A stretch of DNA of 6,593 nucleotides from an uncultured Sutterella sp. (GTDB lineage: Bacteria; Pseudomonadota; Gammaproteobacteria; Burkholderiales; Burkholderiaceae_F), in NCBI GenBank assembly GCA_900552915.1, contig USBS01000093.1, positions 1 to 6,593 on the forward strand, in the 5' to 3' direction. Position 1 is the first letter of the stretch. Each line of letters begins with the position of its first letter. The notes beneath the pieces were generated by a model, which was not told the DNA's origin, made no database searches, and saw only the letters and a list, made by a program, of their open reading frames with translations. This document shows, in pieces, positions 4,787 through 6,593 of the stretch. The translations under genes were made by a program, and so were the position numbers.

Positions 4787-6085
4787 ATGGCAAAAATCAA
4801 GATCGCCGGCGTCAAGGGCATGAACGACATGCTCCCCGAAGACGCCGCCGTCTGGGAAAAATTTGAAGACACGGCGCGCGCCGTGGCGGCTTCCTACGGA
4901 TACCGCCAGATCCGTACGCCGATTCTGGAAGCGACGGGCCTTTTTGCCCGCGGCGTGGGCGAAGCCACCGACATCGTGGAAAAGGAAATGTATTCCTTTA
5001 CCGACTCGATGAACGGCGAGCAGCTGACGCTGCGTCCGGAAGGAACGAGTGCCGTGTGCCGCTGCGCGATCGAGCACAACATCACCTACAACGCACCGCA
5101 GCGTCTGTGGTACTTCGGCCCGATGTTTCGGCACGAGCGCCCGCAGCGCGGCCGCTATCGTCAGTTCTATCAGTTCGGCTGCGAAGCGCTGGGCTTCGGC
5201 GGCCCCGACGTGGACATTGAGCTCTTGTCGCTCACCGCACGTTTGTGGAAGAACCTCGGCATCAAGGCGAGCCTGCAGTTGAACAGCCTCGGCGCGGCCG
5301 AAGAACGCGCCCGTCACCGCGAAGCGCTGGTGGCCTACTTCAACGAAAACTACGATGTGCTCGATGAGGATTCCCGCCGTCGTCTGACGACCAATCCGCT
5401 GCGTATTCTCGATACCAAAAACCCGGAAATGCAGGCGATGGTCGAAGCTGCGCCGCGTCTGCTTGACTTCCTGGGCGAAGATTCCCGCCGGTTCCTCGGC
5501 ATGCTCGAAGCCGGCGTTCAGGCTCTGGGGATCGAGTACACGATCAATCCGCGTCTGGTGCGCGGCCTTGACTACTACAACCACACGGTTTTCGAATGGG
5601 TGACCGATCAGCTCGGCAGTCAGGGCACGATTTGCGGCGGCGGACGCTACGATCCGCTTATCGAAATTCTGGGCGGCCGCCCGACGCCGGCTGCGGGTTT
5701 TGCAATCGGTGCCGAGCGCGTCATCGAACTCGTGCGTGCCGCCGGAGGGGACGCACCCGTGCCCGCCTGCGAAATCTACATTGCGCATCAGGGCGGACAC
5801 ACCGAAATGACGGCCCGCCAGATCGGCGAGACGCTGCGCGACGCCGGACACTCCGTGATCGTGCACGCCGGAAGCACCTCGTTTAAGTCTTCCATGAAGC
5901 GCGCCGATCAGTCGTTGGCTCAGTGGGCTGTGATCTGCGGCGAAAACGAAGTCAACGCCGGTCAAGTCGCCATCAAGCGTCTGCGCGACGCTAAGGGCAA
6001 TCAGCAGTTTGCCGACCAGATGACGATCTCGATCGAGTCGCTTGCAGAAGTGTTCGGTCGGACAAAGGAAGAGGACTTCCAATAA
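4787..6085 (+). CDS. hisS: Histidyl-tRNA synthetase
   Basis: Class II aminoacyl-tRNA synthetase that charges tRNA-His in the cytoplasm; 432 residues, normal for the bacterial enzyme. It starts MAKIKIAGVKGMNDMLPED, the usual N-terminus. The early catalytic-core segment includes RTPILE (43-48) and TLRPEGT (81-87). Motif 2 spans about 109-136 (YFGPMFRHERPQRGRYRQF..), with Arg115 and Glu117 contacting ATP and substrate. The HisRS-specific strands LVRGLDYYN (257-265, with catalytic Arg259) and GGGRYD (284-289) follow. Motif 3 is GFAIGAERV (304-312) with Arg311. The anticodon-binding domain fills about 326-425, with KRADQS and AVICGENE. The full set of HisRS signatures excludes the HisZ paralogue, which lacks several of them. 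It lies in the conserved ispG-hisS-yfgM order, and a terminator hairpin follows 36 bases after the stop. Confidence 0.98.
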   Translation: MAKIKIAGVKGMNDMLPEDAAVWEKFEDTARAVAASYGYRQIRTPILEATGLFARGVGEATDIVEKEMYSFTDSMNGEQLTLRPEGTSAVCRCAIEHNITYNAPQRLWYFGPMFRHERPQRGRYRQFYQFGCEALGFGGPDVDIELLSLTARLWKNLGIKASLQLNSLGAAEERARHREALVAYFNENYDVLDEDSRRRLTTNPLRILDTKNPEMQAMVEAAPRLLDFLGEDSRRFLGMLEAGVQALGIEYTINPRLVRGLDYYNHTVFEWVTDQLGSQGTICGGGRYDPLIEILGGRPTPAAGFAIGAERVIELVRAAGGDAPVPACEIYIAHQGGHTEMTARQIGETLRDAGHSVIVHAGSTSFKSSMKRADQSLAQWAVICGENEVNAGQVAIKRLRDAKGNQQFADQMTISIESLAEVFGRTKEEDFQ

Positions 6086-6102
6086 CTCGGCCGCCGAGCC
6101 GT

Positions 6103-6108
6103 TAAAAT
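6103..6108 (+). promoter_or_regulatory. Possible -10 element downstream of hisS
   Basis: TAAAAT at 6103-6108 resembles a -10 box, but no good -35 is seen 16-19 bases upstream, and the terminator at 6122-6159 lies just downstream. If it is used, the hairpin would act as an attenuator for yfgM. A short GC-rich hairpin, ctcgg/ccgag (6086-6098), stands immediately before it. Weak call. Confidence 0.2.
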
Positions 6109-6121
6109 AATCCATTGTCCT

Positions 6122-6159
6122 GCGCCGCCCTCGACGGAAATCGGGCGGGCGGCGCTTTT
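6122..6159 (+). terminator. Rho-independent terminator after hisS
   Basis: A perfect 9-bp GC stem, gcgccgccc (6122-6130) with gggcggcgc (6147-6155), has a 16-base loop in which cga/tcg (6132-6134/6141-6143) can pair further, followed by TTTT (6156-6159). The T tract is short, so termination may be partial and allow some read-through into the yfgM-type gene. Confidence 0.7.
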
Positions 6160-6223
6160 GTGAGATGCTTACGGCGGGAACACAACTTGAAGTACCGCCG
6201 CTAAACGGAAAGTAATTGCACTT

Positions 6224-6593
6224 ATGGCATACGATTTAGAAGAACAAGAGTCCCTAGCGCAACTCAAGGCTTGGTGGGACAAGTGGGGCAATCTGACGCT
6301 CACCTGCATTACCGCCGTCTGTCTGGCGTTTGCGGCGTACAACGGCTGGCATTGGTACAAGCGCTATCAGGGCGGAAAGGCAACGGTTGCCTACGTGCAG
6401 CTGCAAAACGCCTATGTGCAGAACGACGAAAAGAATGTGCGTTCGCTCTCCGACGGTCTCATGAAGGAATACTCGAGCCATGTCTTCGCGTCGCTTGCGG
6501 GTCTCATGAAGGCCAATGTCGAGCAGAAGGCCGGCAACCTTGATGCCGCCCGTGCTGCTTTGAACTGGGTGATCAACGAAAGCGGTCATCCGG
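6224..6593 (+). CDS. yfgM: YfgM-family membrane-anchored TPR protein, 5' part (truncated by window end)
   Basis: An open frame from ATG 6224 runs to the window end without a stop, 123 codons seen. It begins MAYDLEEQESLAQLKAWWDK, the typical N-terminus of YfgM/UPF0070 proteins. One membrane segment follows at about residues 22-40 (GNLTLTCITAVCLAFAAYN), then WHWYKRYQ and a helical periplasmic region (50-123) with tetratricopeptide-like character. YfgM is an inner-membrane protein with its bulk in the periplasm. In E. coli it associates with the SecYEG translocon and the chaperone PpiD. Family members are about 200-210 residues, so roughly 40% is missing. The position after hisS, with bamB expected next, supports the name. 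The ribosome site is poor: the nearest purine run, GGAAAG (6207-6212), is 11-14 bases away, so translation may be weak. Confidence 0.88.
   Translation, partial: MAYDLEEQESLAQLKAWWDKWGNLTLTCITAVCLAFAAYNGWHWYKRYQGGKATVAYVQLQNAYVQNDEKNVRSLSDGLMKEYSSHVFASLAGLMKANVEQKAGNLDAARAALNWVINESGHP

Noticed and set aside
4691..6115. Long minus-strand open frame (474 codons) opposite hisS
   Set aside because: It is antisense to a fully convincing hisS. Its length follows from GC-rich codon use on the other strand, and the translation shows no recognisable motif or ribosome site.
1..6593. CRISPR array, insertion sequence, integron, prophage, tRNA or rRNA
   Set aside because: No spaced direct repeats, transposase motifs, terminal inverted repeats with target duplications, or tRNA cloverleaf patterns were seen.

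Overview
The window is about 6.6 kb of chromosomal housekeeping DNA from a betaproteobacterium. The protein sequences and the order ndk, rlmN, (gap), ispG, hisS, yfgM fit Burkholderiales. The mix of moderate-to-high GC, an H-NS-family gene and a compacted version of this cluster suggests a Sutterellaceae-like gut lineage, but that placement is inference from sequence character and not from a search.

Layout. Bases 1-765 hold the 3' part of rlmD (23S rRNA m5U1939 methyltransferase). It runs convergently into a small H-NS-family gene on the minus strand (874-1209), and two stem-loop terminators lie between their stops (777-814 and 827-850). A 589-base intergenic region (1210-1798) separates the divergent hns-like gene and ndk. 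It is visibly more AT-rich than its surroundings on the hns side. It carries a good sigma70-type promoter for hns, an extended -10 promoter for ndk, a structured ndk leader, and a possible 9-14 codon ORF embedded in a hairpin. From 1799 onward everything reads on the plus strand: ndk, rlmN, ispG, hisS, a GC-rich terminator, then the 5' part of a yfgM-type membrane protein that runs off the window end.

Working together. The plus-strand run is a conserved cluster mixing nucleotide balance (Ndk), rRNA/tRNA A2503/A37 methylation (RlmN), isoprenoid precursor synthesis (IspG), tRNA-His charging (HisS) and envelope protein quality control (YfgM). The pilF/pilW and rodZ genes that usually sit between rlmN and ispG in this group are absent here: only 43 bases separate the two genes.

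The most notable anomaly is in ispG. The reading frame breaks at about base 4585, exactly where the conserved GESKHAD segment should be, and the correct C-terminus resumes in another frame. About 19 bases appear to be missing, including the codon for the iron-sulfur cluster's glutamate ligand. IspG is normally essential, so this is either a real lesion with large consequences or a sequence or assembly error. I see no mobile element, CRISPR array, tRNA, rRNA or defence system, and no evidence for an undescribed multi-gene system. The less ordinary signals are the ispG break, the divergent H-NS protein and the structured intergenic region.
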